From the NCBI GenBank assembly GCA_033558025.1, contig JAUCEF010000001.1, positions 4,526,001 to 4,590,000 on the forward strand: a DNA stretch of 64,000 nucleotides, read 5' to 3'. How positions within the stretch are numbered: position 1 is the first letter of the stretch; every line of letters begins with the position of its first letter. The notes under the pieces were generated by a model. That model saw only the letters and a program-made list of their open reading frames with translations. It was not told where the DNA came from and searched no databases. Position numbers and translations under genes: made by a program. Shown here piece by piece: positions 44,437-55,960 of this stretch. The DNA comes from Phytophthora sp. 'mugwort' (Eukaryota; Oomycota; Peronosporomycetes; Peronosporales; Peronosporaceae).

Positions 44437-44564
44437 ACAAAAACCCCGTGCGGACAAGCAGCGCGCGTGTCCTCGGGCTTGTGGCAGTGCGTGGGGGGTC
44501 TCTCGCTGCTCTTCGAGCTCCTGGAGGGTTATTTACGTTGCATTAAGCCTCGAAGCCCCTCAAA
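44437..44564. promoter_or_regulatory. 128-bp shared promoter between the PLD-like gene and MED13
   Basis: The two ATGs are 128 bp apart on opposite strands, so both promoters must overlap. No known motif stood out by eye. Confidence 0.45.
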
Positions 44565-47500
44565 ATGGAGCGAGTGGCGTCCGTCCCGACGCTCATGACC
44601 AACTGCTTCGCCCTCGTATGTCCTTGGTTTCCCTTGGGGCTCTCTAACTTTATACGTACTCATGACATACTAACATGACTCTCATATGCTATCGCGCAGT
44701 GTGAGCTGGTGTCTCTGGAGTGGCATGTGTATAGCCCCACACCAGCGAACGAGGCGCCGAGTAACAAGAAGAAGACGAACGTCAAGAAGGCGATTAAACC
44801 CAAGCAGTCCGACGACGCGGCCCTCGCGGTCTTTTGCCAGCGTCTACAGCAGCGGAACGCTGTCTGTGTCTTGTACGAGGACAAGCAGATGGAGGAGGAC
44901 GTTGTGTCTTCCTCCTCGGAGCTCTGGGTGTTTATTGTCAATGGCATGCAGAGTGGCGTCCCTGCTGATCCTCCTACGGGCGTCTGGGAGTCGGCCACAG
45001 GCTCCTGGACAGACTCTACAAAGCCAGTAGACAAGACGATCCAGAAGCAGCTTTTCGCGGCGTTGGCCTCGGTTTTGAGCAAGAAATTAGTCGCGCAGGA
45101 CGAGTTTGTACTGACTAGCGACGGGTTCTACGAGCCCAACGACGCCAAGTTCATTTTCCGCTGTCCATCGCTCACGAGACTCAACTACGTGGAAGCTTAT
45201 CTCGAGGAGGCGTTCCCCACGCCAGCATTTCAATTACACTTCAAGTTATTCGAGCCAAGCAATTTACTAACCGTGGCAGTGGATGTAGTGAGGAGAAATG
45301 GCTCGGGTGGCGCGCTTGATGACGAACTAGGGGACCCGAGGTGCTCATGGGAGCGGCTTGTGGGTCTACCGTCACAAAAAGACCATTCAGTGGTTGACGT
45401 GTGGCATTTGAAGGACGGATTGGTGCCCCGGATTATTGCCGAGACGAAGTATACGGACGTGTCGCCATGGTTCCACGCAGTTTCAAGGCGGAGACATAAG
45501 CGCAGAATGGGTGAGAATGATGGTAGTGGGAATGAAGACGAAGTGAAAAAGGATGACAATGAAGAAGACGCAGAAGAAGATGAAGACGACAATAACCAGG
45601 AGGCAGAGGGGGAAACGGACGAGTTATTACGACGGCCCGTGGCTGGTGGATCAGCTAAGGCTAAGCGCAAACGAGACAGTGCCGATTCCACGGAGAATGA
45701 CGAATCCTTTGTGCCCATGTCCCCAGATACTCACGTTAATACGCCCAATGCAGTTGGCCCGATTATCCGGATGACGCTTCCTCACGAGGACGAATTGCAG
45801 TTGCATGTCGACTCCGAAGTTCGACATTTTAAACGACGACGACGAGGCAAAGCTGGTAAAGAAGCGACGTTTGCGTTGACCTTTGGATCTGTCACATCCA
45901 ATGGAAATGGACTAAGTACGAAGACTGTGCGGAGTAATGGCGTGAAAGGACCTGTATTAGACCCTGCCCAATTATTTTCCATGGTGAAAGCTACTCTTTC
46001 GAATTCGGGAACGACGTTCACTAGACCGACGAATGAGATTAAACCTCTCAGTGTGGCAGTATCACTGGTCGAGTCGCTTTCTCATAACGAACAACAGGAA
46101 GCGTTGGATGGCCGACCGGTGAAGACGCACCCTTTGTTACAAGCTCTCCAAGATTACGTCGATGATGAAGCTGAGATGGCTGAAAAGAGTTTAACCTCGA
46201 AGGTATCGACCAAAGTTAAGTTCCTGCCCAACGCACAGGTGTTTATTCCGCCCCCACGTCGAGCAACTGTCGGTCGGCTTTCAATAAACCGTGCAATAGC
46301 TGAACAGTTGCGTCTTCGTCTATGCTCGGACCCCTTCAAGTGCTGGAGGTCTGCCTACACAAGGCTGCAGTACCCGAAAAGTGGTCGTCAGCTGAAGAAA
46401 GAACAGCAACGTCGGCTCCTTCTCGAGTTTGATGAAGCTGCATGTGAAGAACAAGCACGAGAGGAGTCATTGAAAATATGGAACAGTTCCGATCGCTTCA
46501 AGTTACGTGACGGCGAGATTTCTCTTGGAATTCAAATGGCAGCTTCGGATGCGATGGTGACATGGCGACAAGAGCCAAATGGGATTAAAACGTGGTCCAC
46601 GCACACAAGTCTCGAGGTCACTGCAGCGACTGCTGTCGAGAAGAACGAGATGACGGACCGCGTACAGCCTTATTTACAAAATTTGATGGTGCTTTTGAAA
46701 AAACAGGGCAAGAATGAAAGTGAATTTAGAAAAACCGATCGTGATCGACGATGGATGAGCTTTGAAGACTATACACAAGCCCCGACGAAATCCAGTGACG
46801 CGAAGAGAATCCAGTGCGTCCGGGTGGAAGAAGAACCCAAAGTCTGTGTGTCCACACTCGAGTCAAGCTACTACGTCGAACCCGCTATCGTTTCCGAATA
46901 TTTATTGCGTGATTTGCATCCGGTAGCGGCGCCCAAACCAGTGGACTATGTGATCGTCTGCCCGCAATCCCCATCGCAATGGCTCGCATCCCTTGCGCTC
47001 TCTTATTTCACGTGCTTTCGCAGCATGTACGCACAGTGTCACATGGGTGATTTAGCTCCAATCGATCTGAGTGACGTGAAGGGAAATCATTATACGAACG
47101 TGGATGCTTTCAATGGACTGCTACTTGTGGACTGTGCAGAAAGTATGTTGGATCCTTTCGCCAATTTCCGTGCGGCTGGGAAACTGTTGAACCCTGTGCT
47201 CTCATCTGGTGCGATCAGGAAGACGCAAGCATTTTCCAGATCTGCTGTCGCGAATGTCGTGTATTTGGTCGTCCCTCTCCGTCGAAGCGATGTGAAACAC
47301 AAGATGTGGGCCTTAGGTGCATTCTCCAGCGGCTTATTTGGGACAGAAAAGGTCGACAACGAGTGGAAAGATAGCCTGACGATAGAGATGGTGTATTTGG
47401 ATGAGATGTATGAAGTGGAGGTGAATCCAAGCCCGTTCATGCTGATGCCAAACTGTTTCGGTCTTTACGACCGCGTGTGCGAGAATTTGAATCTTAAACC

Positions 47501-48440
47501 GACTGATGGAGTTTCCGGTACTGCTGGACGATCACGATTCGTTTGCGAACGTTTGTACCATCTAGCAGATTGGCGGGCAAATATGCTTACGACGGACAGT
47601 GAGACGGAGCTGCCATACATTTACGGCGGGTATCTGCTCTCAGAAGACCGCAAATGGATCGCATGTAGCTGCACTGATGCGGTTGGTTCAGTTCTTGAAA
47701 CATACATGATTCCTGTTGAGGACAAAGAGGACGACACTGGTCTCGAACACGCTCTGCTCGAGATGATGCTGAAGATGCTCCAGTTTTTCGCGCTTTTCGG
47801 TGAAAAAAGTGTGTTTGTGATCACACGATTGGTAGGCGTGGCTGGATCTTTCTTGGATGACAAAGAACAGAACGCATGGGAACAGTTGCGGTCCAATCAG
47901 TTGGAGGAAATGATACCTCCGGTGTATACTCCGCTCCTATCGTGCGTTTTGCTCGTGCAGCTTAGTGCTGCGTCGTACGAGGAGGTCCAGCTGCGTGAAA
48001 ATCCATCAACAACAGCACTTTATGTGTCCGACAACGTCGGATTTGCCGTCATATCGCCTCAGGAAAGCATGGCAGCTCGCGACAACAGCCGTGCCGTGTA
48101 CTTCACGGGCAGCGCTGCGTGGAAATCCACAAGTCTATTGCACAGTCAGCATACGCTGACTCAGAAGCGAGAGGCCAGAGTGCTCAAGGTGGCGCTTATA
48201 CTAGCGTTGTTAGAGGAGGATACCGATTCCAAGGACGGCGAGGTGACCGAGTCGGCATCACCAAGCACGATGACTGCGATTTTGCGAGATTTCCACGCGC
48301 TGTCGTACTTGACAATGCACCCGATCACAATGGAGAGGCAGTCACCACTGCCTTATCATTTGGCAGCGATCTCGAAAATGAGCCGTGAGCTGCAGGTATT
48401 AGAAACTCAACTGATAACGGACCCGTTGCAGATGCGGTAA
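44565..48440 (+). CDS. MED13: Mediator complex subunit 13
   Basis: Two exons, 44565-44615 and 44700-48440 (84-nt intron with a CTAAC branch-like site), give 1263 residues. The first exon supplies the ATG and joins NCFAL to CELVSLEWHVY, which is better than starting at an internal GTG. MED13 links the CDK8 kinase module to core Mediator and so controls its contact with RNA polymerase II in the nucleus. The N-terminal domain ends near residue 200. A long acidic, Lys-rich disordered region follows. The conserved C-terminal half begins near APKPVDYVIVCPQSPSQWLA and ends with the block around HALSYLTMHPITMERQSPLP and YHLAAISKMSREL, matching the typical MED13 end. The length is short compared with the human protein (about 2170). 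Confidence 0.85.
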
Positions 48441-48793
48441 CTAAATTGAGTGGGCACTTGGCATCCAGCAGCGAGTTAAATATGGCTTATTTGCGGTAAT
48501 GTCTCGGGCGTGTAATACAATAAACGACGAGATAGCGTGAGTGCACACCGAAACGAAATCGTACTTGGTCTGGGCTAATTCCTAACTGTGCTCTTCCAAT
48601 TGTGACGGTAGTGATGGCTTCTTGTTCTGAACAGGAGTCAGCATATTTTTAGTGACTCGAGTGCCTGAAAATACACTTTCAGTGCAGCAGATGTGTGCGG
48701 ATTCAAAGCGCAGAAGCCACTCAAGACGAACGTGTGTTCGCCACCTTCTGATGCTATTGGAATTGTAATTGAGTAGAGCAAAACGTGATCTCC

Positions 48794-50372
48794 ATGCCAA
48801 CGAAAGGCAAAGTCGTCAAGCCTGCAGCTGGACGAAAGGTAAGTTTTATTTTGATTAATCAGGAATGTAGTGTGTTAATGGGAGTGATTTGCGCAGCCTG
48901 GCACACCTGAAGAGACCACGGCCAAGTTCCGCAACAAGATTTTGGGGTTAAGCGTCGTCGCAGAGCAAAACTCAGCAGTTCCATCCTTTGACGAGTACGG
49001 CAATGCTGTCGACCAGAAGGATATTGTCGCCCAGCTGAACGAGGAACTTGCTAGAAGACAGGTTGGTCACTCCTCTAACTGCTTGTGACTTGTAGCTGTG
49101 AATTTCTAAGACGGAACTCTTCGGTTTCGTTTATATAGGAGAGCTACGTGCGACGAGAACGACAGTACAAGGTTCGCATCGGTGAGTTGGAGGCGTTGCT
49201 GTCAGATTCGAGATCAAAAAAAGGTAAAGAGAACACGTTGGATGCGTCCATGGATCGCGTACGCTCGATGCACCGAAGTATCTTAGAAAGTGTCGACCAA
49301 GTGCAGGACCGTACCAGCAAAATATTGCAAGGCAAGTACGTGTATTGCGGACGGATACAGTTTTTATAAAGAGTTGGCAACTAACTGACGTTGAATTTTG
49401 TTCTTAACAGAGCAAGAAAAGGATTTACTGCGAGCATTTCGAGCACGATTGTACAGTGTTCAAGAGGAGCTTGAATCCGAGAAAAACAAGACCGACGACG
49501 GTGCTTCTGCGTGGATCGAAAAGAGCAAACAGCTCGAGACCGAGGTCGAGTGGACGAAGGAACTGGCCGATCGGCTCGACCGGTTAAATCAGAGCTTGAC
49601 ACGGGAAAACCAGCGACTTAAGACACAATTTTCCACACAAGAGAACGATCGCGAGTTTCTCGTAAGACAGCTCGTGATGGTCAAGAAGGACAACGTGTCA
49701 TTGCGAGCAGAACTTGAAGCGCTACACCAGCAAGTAGATCAGCTTCGAGAATCTGGACAGTTGCAAGTGCAACAGCCACAGTCACAGACATTATTTGCGA
49801 CTGCCTCCACGAATTCATTACCGAAAGTGCATTATCGAGACTCAGCGACGAGTCTTACGTTGTCCCAGCGGCCTAATACGGCAGGGATCAACACGCTGGC
49901 GTTATCAACAGACAGTGACAATCGGTACAAGGAAATTATCAAGCGTCTGAAGCGGTTGCTCGAGGTGGAGCGACGGAACCTGCAGCAGGCACGCACAGCC
50001 TACAAGCTCGAGCTACAGAACCATACAGAGCTGGAGATGACCCTTCAAGAGTGCATTCAAGACGTTCGTGGGGACATCGCCCACGTTTCACAGCTCCCGC
50101 TCGTGAAGTCGTCACAGAGCAGTAGCAGCTTGTTAAGCAGCCCGCAGCACGTCCGCCAGTCCGAGAGTCGCCTCAGTTCTTCCGAACGCCAGCGACTCAT
50201 TGAGAAGCTGCTTGAGAAGGAGCAATTGCTGAGCTTGTTGACGGTTAAAGCGTTCCCCGTACGCAACGGCAAGCGTCGAGGCGACCCGCTGCTCACAGGG
50301 GAGGCCGTTTCGCCTGACGAAGTCGCCAAACTGCTTTCAGACGTGTCAAGTTTCAGCGATGGTAGGCAATAA
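48794..50372 (+). CDS. Coiled-coil protein, possibly ciliary/centrosomal
   Basis: Exons 48794-48838, 48897-49061, 49139-49331 and 49411-50372 give 454 residues. The third intron (49332-49410) has a GC donor (AAG|GCAAGT) and keeps phase 1. A GT alternative two codons on breaks the frame. The protein starts MPTKGKVVKPAAGRK and is almost entirely alpha-helical coiled coil from residue 55 to 400 (for example ENDREFLVRQLVMVKKDN), with a Ser-rich gap around 250. Long heptad-rich proteins of this type with a basic start occur in basal-body and flagellar components, and oomycete zoospores are flagellated, but the exact family was not identified. MED13 lies 354 bp upstream on the same strand. Confidence 0.8.
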
Positions 50373-51663
50373 GTAACGAAAGTGGAGCGACTTGAGCTGA
50401 ACACGAAATGGTAAGATCGCGATGTTTTTTCAGTGAAATTAGTAGAGATACAAATTTGGGTCACTTTAGATACTTTTTTATTTTGCTTTGTCAAATTGAA
50501 GTTCATAGAGCCGGACTGTCGACCATCGGAGGAATACTTGTGGGGAAGAAAAGAAAAACTTTTTGCTATGGGTGACAATATATACAGCGAGCGACAACGT
50601 ATTATAGTACAGTATCATTTTGGGCTTCCTTTTTTGCTGGCCTTGATGGGCGTTGCAGGCGAAGAGTGATTTATTTTTTGCCATATGGAGGCCATTTTAT
50701 CAAACATTATTTGCGTCTTTTAGATCGCAATCATAAATCATGGCTAGCGTCTACAGCGTTGAAGTTTGTCGTACGAAACGGTATCTCCCACCGATGCAAC
50801 GCTCTTCTTCAGCTCGTGTTAAGGACCTTAGTGAGAAGGGCACGCCATTTTCTCACTGGCCTCGTATTGCCACGCCCTGCTCGCTTTTGCATGTAACGTT
50901 ACTAGTAGTTTTTTTCCGTTGGCCGCTTGCATTGCAAGTTGCAGGCAGATATGGACGCGTGCGTGGCAACTCGAACTCGACATAGACCAAGTGAACGTTG
51001 CCACGGGCTCCACTCGCAACGGTGGGTTCAGCCCCCACCGTTTCGACCACGCAGCATAGAACCTCCCGCCTGTTTTCCACAAAATAATTACCTTATATAA
51101 GTAAATTTAAACTCAGTACAAACCGTTCATTTTGGTGGCATTGTTTCACGTAACACATGATACCAACCTAAGGCGACCCAGTAACATCTACTATCAGCAC
51201 ATATAAGCACAAAACTGAAATCCTTGGTACTTCTTTGTGCCCCTCTGCTAATATATCGCGATGGTCCGTAACGTGAGTCGGAACATGGAATTTCGCGGAC
51301 TGTGGAACGATGAACGATGTTCTATTCATCGTTTATTTCTAGTTAAGCTGTAAAAGCTAAATATTGGACATCGAACAAACAACCCTTCATACATTGCTAA
51401 ACGAAATGCTTAGGACAAACAACGATACGGATTTCATCGAGCAAACACCATAGCACATCAGAAATGTCATTGAGTCTACATTTTCAGCTCTTCTCCACAA
51501 AATAGAGCCAAAATTGCGTCGAACACTGAAACGCTTCGTCCAGAAGTTTGACCTACTGACATAAGGTAGTCCCTCTTCCAGGAAATCGCAAACGAAAAGC
51601 AGCAGGTACGAATCATAGAAAAATCGGCGTGTTTGGCTCTTGCGCGATCTTTTTTCCGTCGCC
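50373..51663. other. 1.3-kb intergenic region
   Basis: Only short unsupported ORFs. A small hairpin (AACGATGAA...TTCATCGTT, 51306-51333, 9-bp stem, 10-base loop) is visible. No RNA gene or repeat was recognised. Confidence 0.45.
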
Positions 51664-52794
51664 ATGCCAGCCAGCAAAAAAAGCATCGATCTCATTTCCG
51701 AACGTGCCTTCTTGTGCGCAAGCCCATCACAAAATTATTTTCCAGCAGAAATGCTGCAACATTCGGAATCTCTGGCGCCGCTGAATCTGCATCTTGTCTC
51801 CAGTCTCGAGGACGTGTATATGCACAGTCCCAGCAATGTCGTCCTGGGCGACGGCCAGGCCGCGCGGGCCCACGCCGCCCGGAAGAGCGCCTTCTTGTCC
51901 ATGTCTCCGGCCTGTAATTTTGAGGCCTTCAGTCTGCACTTCCATCTGCCGCTAAAGGTGGCGGCCGAAAAGTTTGGCGTGCGGGCCACGGCCTTCAAGA
52001 AACGCTGCCGGGCCATCGGCATCCGCCACTGGCCGTACCGCAAAGTGCGCAGCCTCAAACGGTCGTTACAGGAGCTTAACCGGTGCAAGGAGCAGGCGCC
52101 GCTAAGCGACAAGCAGCAGGCCCAGTACGCCACTTTCAAGCGCCAACTGGACAGGCTCATGGCCCCGGAGACGTACGGACTGGACCCGTCGGGCCGTCTC
52201 GGGCCGCAACACCAGCAGCTACTGGCCAGTGACGACGATGACGACGACGCCGAGTCTGAAGACGGCAACGACTCGCTCGCGTCGCAGAGTCCACGGTTCG
52301 GTAACGAACTGAGCTTCTATGATTGCACGGTCAGCCCAAACGACGGCAACACCAAGATACTGGGCGATGTCCTCCCGGCTGGGGCCACTCACCTTCGCAT
52401 TCGAAGGAACCAGGTGATGCACTTGCCACCGGCACACTTGTCGTTCTTCGACAAAGGCCTCAAGAACGAGCCCATGACTCGCGTGGAGCTCAACGAGGCG
52501 TACTATATCCAGCAGCAATTCCATAGCCACTTCGACGGCTTTGCCACGCCTAGCAACATTATGAAGGCGTCGCCGACGGGTCTCAAGAAGGCGTACGCAG
52601 ACTACCCCCCTAGCGGCTTTGATAGTGCAGATCTTGACTTCCTGCCTTCGGAGACCGTGTACGCTGACGTACGATCTCTCAATGATGCTGACGAGGAGTT
52701 TACGGCTCATGCGAGCCAAGTGGACTACAATAGCGAGAGGTTCTTTGACGACGTGTTCCTCCAGATCTCACCCGACTATGGCTGCTTGGTCTAA
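51664..52794 (+). CDS. RWP-RK domain transcription factor
   Basis: Single exon, 376 residues, ATG at 51664 (eight upstream in-frame codons start with TTG and were excluded). The RWP-RK domain spans about residues 85-138. Its helical part is LHFHLPLKVAAEKFGVRATA and its core is KKRCRAIGIRHWPYRKVRSL, followed by KRSLQEL. The signature RWPYRK is HWPYRK here, a single substitution. RWP-RK proteins bind DNA; plant members act in nitrate response and gametogenesis, and oomycetes have an expanded set of their own. The remainder is acidic (an Asp-rich run near residue 190) without another domain. It converges with the Vti1-like gene. Confidence 0.88.
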   Translation: MPASKKSIDLISERAFLCASPSQNYFPAEMLQHSESLAPLNLHLVSSLEDVYMHSPSNVVLGDGQAARAHAARKSAFLSMSPACNFEAFSLHFHLPLKVAAEKFGVRATAFKKRCRAIGIRHWPYRKVRSLKRSLQELNRCKEQAPLSDKQQAQYATFKRQLDRLMAPETYGLDPSGRLGPQHQQLLASDDDDDDAESEDGNDSLASQSPRFGNELSFYDCTVSPNDGNTKILGDVLPAGATHLRIRRNQVMHLPPAHLSFFDKGLKNEPMTRVELNEAYYIQQQFHSHFDGFATPSNIMKASPTGLKKAYADYPPSGFDSADLDFLPSETVYADVRSLNDADEEFTAHASQVDYNSERFFDDVFLQISPDYGCLV

Positions 52795-53165
52795 GCTTAA
52801 GTTTTCTCGCTTTGACACCGAGGTCCTTGTGTGTGAAGCAAAAGCGAAGCTATCCTATTGCGCAACGATTGATCCAGTATCCCTGTTTGATCGCTCATCG
52901 ACCGCGACAAAGCATGGGAGCTGAAGCTTTGTGCCGTGGATAGCTTTTTCTAGGATTGACAAGTTTGAAAACCAAAAGTCTAGCAAAATGTCCAATAAGT
53001 GGTGATGAGCTGGAGCAGAAGCATCATCACCCCAAACTTTTGTGTAATTCTACGAGCTGATTCGAATATATGGCAGAGTGTTTGTCTTTGCAACTTACGC
53101 AAATGCTGCTTCATGATTAAAGTAATCCTTTTGCTATCCGAAATGCTTCTTTTTTTTGCTAGCTT
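52795..53165. other. Intergenic region between convergent RWP-RK and Vti1-like genes
   Basis: 371 bp holding two 3' flanks. Nothing else recognised. Confidence 0.5.
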
Positions 53166-54312
53166 TTAGCCACTGCTGCCAGAAGTGGAATTATTCGAGC
53201 CGGGTAGGATTCCCAGGTAGTCTTTCTTGTTACGCGGGTACCATTTGTAGTATGAAACCAGCGCAATAGCGATGGCAAGTACCAAAATCACAACCGCGAG
53301 CACAACTCGACTGGTAAACGCCTTGAATGCCATGGATCGGATATGACCCTTTGCCTCCTCGGTGTCATCCTGGGTTTGTGCGACCTAGATTTCGCATGAG
53401 CAAAAATACCAATTTTGTCAGATGTAACTTTTCAAACCAGCAGCAAACGAGTGTACTAAACTTACATTGAGCTCGGTATGTTCAAGCTGATTACGTTGCT
53501 GCAGCAAGTTATTGGCGACGTTCTCGGCTGTAATATACACGTAATACAATGAACTCATGGTTAGAGACAAAGTTTCTAAAGCTTCAAGTACATAAACTCG
53601 TACCAATTGCTTCCGTGTGGGCGAGGGTGCGCTGCGCTTCATCCAAATGACGTCCATTCCTAGTAGTGATTATCAGCGTTTGTCAATTTGTCAGCTTCAA
53701 GACTCGTTATCAGAAAATCAATAATGGTCTCCTAACCTGTCGACGCGTTCGGCGCACCGCCCCATTTGCTCATTCTGCACGAACGCATAAGTTAAATTTT
53801 TTTAGCTCCAACCGCGCTTAAATAATCAGTTAAAACTTACCGTATTGGCATCTTTCGAGGTCTCGGGTGATTTTCCAGCTCGAGCGTCACCCACCAAAAT
53901 TTCTTTTTCCAATGAGGTTTTCAAGCCGGTCCATTTCGTTCGGCAGTGGCGCACCTGTTCCATCATTTTTCTCGTCGCTGCAGGAGTCGATCCGTCCTTC
54001 GCTTCATTCTCCAAAATGCGAATCTGCCAGTACGTTCGCAAAACATATCAACTAAGTTTGTCAATCTCCACGTCGGCGTGGAAGTACAAATCGGTTCGTA
54101 CGTATCGCTCGACTTCATCGACGCAACTTCTCGCTGTCACAACTAACTCCTCGCGCTCGGCTAGTGCTTAAATAGTTAGTGGTGGTGCGCTGTAATGCTA
54201 TGCAAACCATCACCCTACCTGGATCCGAAGCATGCGTATACTCGTCGATAGCCTTAACTGCCTCCTCCCGGGCGTGGTCATAGTCCTCAAGATACCCATC
54301 GAACACCGTCAT
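53166..54312 (-). CDS. VTI1: Vti1-like Qb-SNARE
   Basis: Seven exons, 54312-54219, 54160-54102, 54023-53841, 53774-53737, 53659-53604, 53527-53466 and 53384-53166, give 236 residues. All phases agree and introns are 58-81 nt. Vti1 proteins mediate fusion at the trans-Golgi, endosomes and vacuole. The N-terminal part (MTVFDGYLEDYDHAREE) and the three-helix Habc-like region match Vti1 in order and length. The SNARE helix runs through DRNGRHLDEAQRTLAHTEAI and AENVANNLLQQRNQLEHTEL, with a Gln at the expected zero-layer position. A single membrane anchor, VVLAVVILVLAIAIALV, follows, and then an unusually long 25-residue luminal tail. An NPSN-type Qb-SNARE is the main alternative. Confidence 0.8.
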
Positions 54313-54601
54313 ATTGTCGAAGCGCTTGCGTTCGCAAATTTGGCACTTCCAAGCAATGATGGCTTTGACCAACTAACAGTCGAACTGGACTATTATGGGA
54401 CAAGCTTCAGAAGAACACCGTCCCGTACAGGAAAACCCTGACGAGAATAGAAAATATTGGCGTACGGCAAAAAATTCTCACTTCAAAGCTGACTGCATTT
54501 CCAATGGTTATCTACTGCTCGGACTCAAAATCTAATAAAGAAAGATAAACTCCTATCCTCCTACTCTACTAGGTTCAGCCACCGCTTTCACTTGAAGTCG
54601 C

Positions 54602-55960
54602 TTAGTATTCTTCACCGAATTCCTCGTCCTCGCCCTCTCCTTCAGCAGTCTCAGCCGACACCTCCTCGTAGTCCTTCTCCAAAGCCGCAAGGTCCTCGCG
54701 AGCCTCCGAGAACTCGCCTTCCTCCATACCTTCGCCCACGAACCAGTGCACAAACGCGCGCTTCGCGTACATCAAATCGAACTTGTGGTCAATGCGCGAG
54801 AACACCTCAGCGATGGCGCTCGTGTTCGAGATCATGGCCACGGCGCGCTGCACGCGGGCCAGATCACCGCCCGGTACCACAGACGGTGGCTGGTAGTTGA
54901 TGCCGCACTTGAAACCGGTCGGACACCAGTCCACGAACTGAATGGTGCGCTTGGTCTTGATGGTGGCCACAGCGGCGTTCACGTCCTTGGGGACGACGTC
55001 ACCACGGTACATGAGGCACGTGGCCATGTACTTGCCGTGACGCGGGTCACACTTGGCCATCATGGACGTGGGCTCGAAGGCGCTGTTGGTGATCTCAGCC
55101 ACAGACAGCTGCTCGTGATAAGCCTTCTCAGCCGAGATGACGGGCGCGTACGAGCTCAGCATGAAGTGGATACGAGGGTACGGTACCAGGTTCGTCTGGA
55201 ACTCGGTAATATCCACGTTCAGCGAGCCGTCGAAACGCAGCGAGGTGGTCAGTGACGAGATCACCTGCGCAATGAGACGGTTCAGATTGGCATACGACGG
55301 GCGCTCAATGTCAAGCGAGCGACGACAGATGTCGTAGATGGCTTCATTGTCTAACATCACGGCCACGTCAGTGTGCTCCAGTAGCGAGTGGGTCGATAGC
55401 ACCGAATTGTACGGCTCTACAACCGCCGAGGACACGAGGGGCGAGGGGTAGATCGTGAAGCCAAGCTTGCTCTTGCGGCCGTAGTCGACCGACAGGCGCT
55501 CCAGCAGCAACGAGCCGAGACCAGATCCCGTGCCACCGCCAACCGCGTTAAACACCATAAATCCCTGCAGACCGGTACATGCATCCGCAAGCTTGCGCAC
55601 ACGGTCGAGCACCAGGTCCACGACCTCCTTGCCAATCGTGTAGTGGCCACGCGCGTAGTTGTTAGCCGCGTCCTCCTTGCCCGAGATGATCTGCTCTGGG
55701 TGATACAGCTGGCGGTAGGTTCCTGTGCGGACTTCATCACACACCGTAGGCTCCAAATCCACGAACACGGCGCGCGGCACATGCTTGCCCGATCCCGTCT
55801 CGGAGAAGAAGGTGGAGAACGAGTCGTCACCCATGGCGCTGGAGTCGCTGGGGAGCTGGCCATCGGGCTGGATGCCGTGCTCGAGGCAGTAAAGTTCCCA
55901 GCAGGCGTTACCGACCTGGATACCGCCCTGGCCGAGGTGAATTGAGAGGATTTCACGCAT
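54602..55960 (-). CDS. TUBA: Alpha-tubulin, copy 2 (Lys40 lost)
   Basis: Intronless, 452 residues, ATG at 55960. The protein is close to copy 1, with [25 protein letters not shown] and the C-terminal EEFGEEY. The luminal loop reads [13 protein letters not shown], one residue shorter than in copy 1 and without Lys40, so it cannot be acetylated there. The acidic tail is two residues longer ([13 protein letters not shown]). It is head-to-head with copy 3, about 1.1 kb between the starts, sharing a CCAAT-rich region. The stop lies 290 bp from the Vti1-like start on the same strand. Confidence 0.97.
   Translation of the reverse strand: MREILSIHLGQGGIQVGNACWELYCLEHGIQPDGQLPSDSSAMGDDSFSTFFSETGSGKHVPRAVFVDLEPTVCDEVRTGTYRQLYHPEQIISGKEDAANNYARGHYTIGKEVVDLVLDRVRKLADACTGLQGFMVFNAVGGGTGSGLGSLLLERLSVDYGRKSKLGFTIYPSPLVSSAVVEPYNSVLSTHSLLEHTDVAVMLDNEAIYDICRRSLDIERPSYANLNRLIAQVISSLTTSLRFDGSLNVDITEFQTNLVPYPRIHFMLSSYAPVISAEKAYHEQLSVAEITNSAFEPTSMMAKCDPRHGKYMATCLMYRGDVVPKDVNAAVATIKTKRTIQFVDWCPTGFKCGINYQPPSVVPGGDLARVQRAVAMISNTSAIAEVFSRIDHKFDLMYAKRAFVHWFVGEGMEEGEFSEAREDLAALEKDYEEVSAETAEGEGEDEEFGEEY

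Noticed and set aside
45230..45718. Serine-rich antisense ORF in MED13
   Set aside because: Mirror of the Glu/Asp-rich acidic region (GAA/GAT read as TTC/ATC or TCT on the other strand).
44709..48440. MED13 starting at the internal GTG 44709
   Set aside because: A GTG start is unlikely, and a clean 84-nt intron joins an upstream ATG exon in phase to CELVSLEWH.
50433..51080. Several 60-85-codon ORFs between the coiled-coil gene and the RWP-RK gene
   Set aside because: No domain, no splice logic and no codon-bias contrast with the surrounding sequence.
51306..51333. Hairpin as a terminator or small RNA
   Set aside because: A 9-bp stem with no other RNA features in a eukaryotic intergenic region; not distinguishable from chance.
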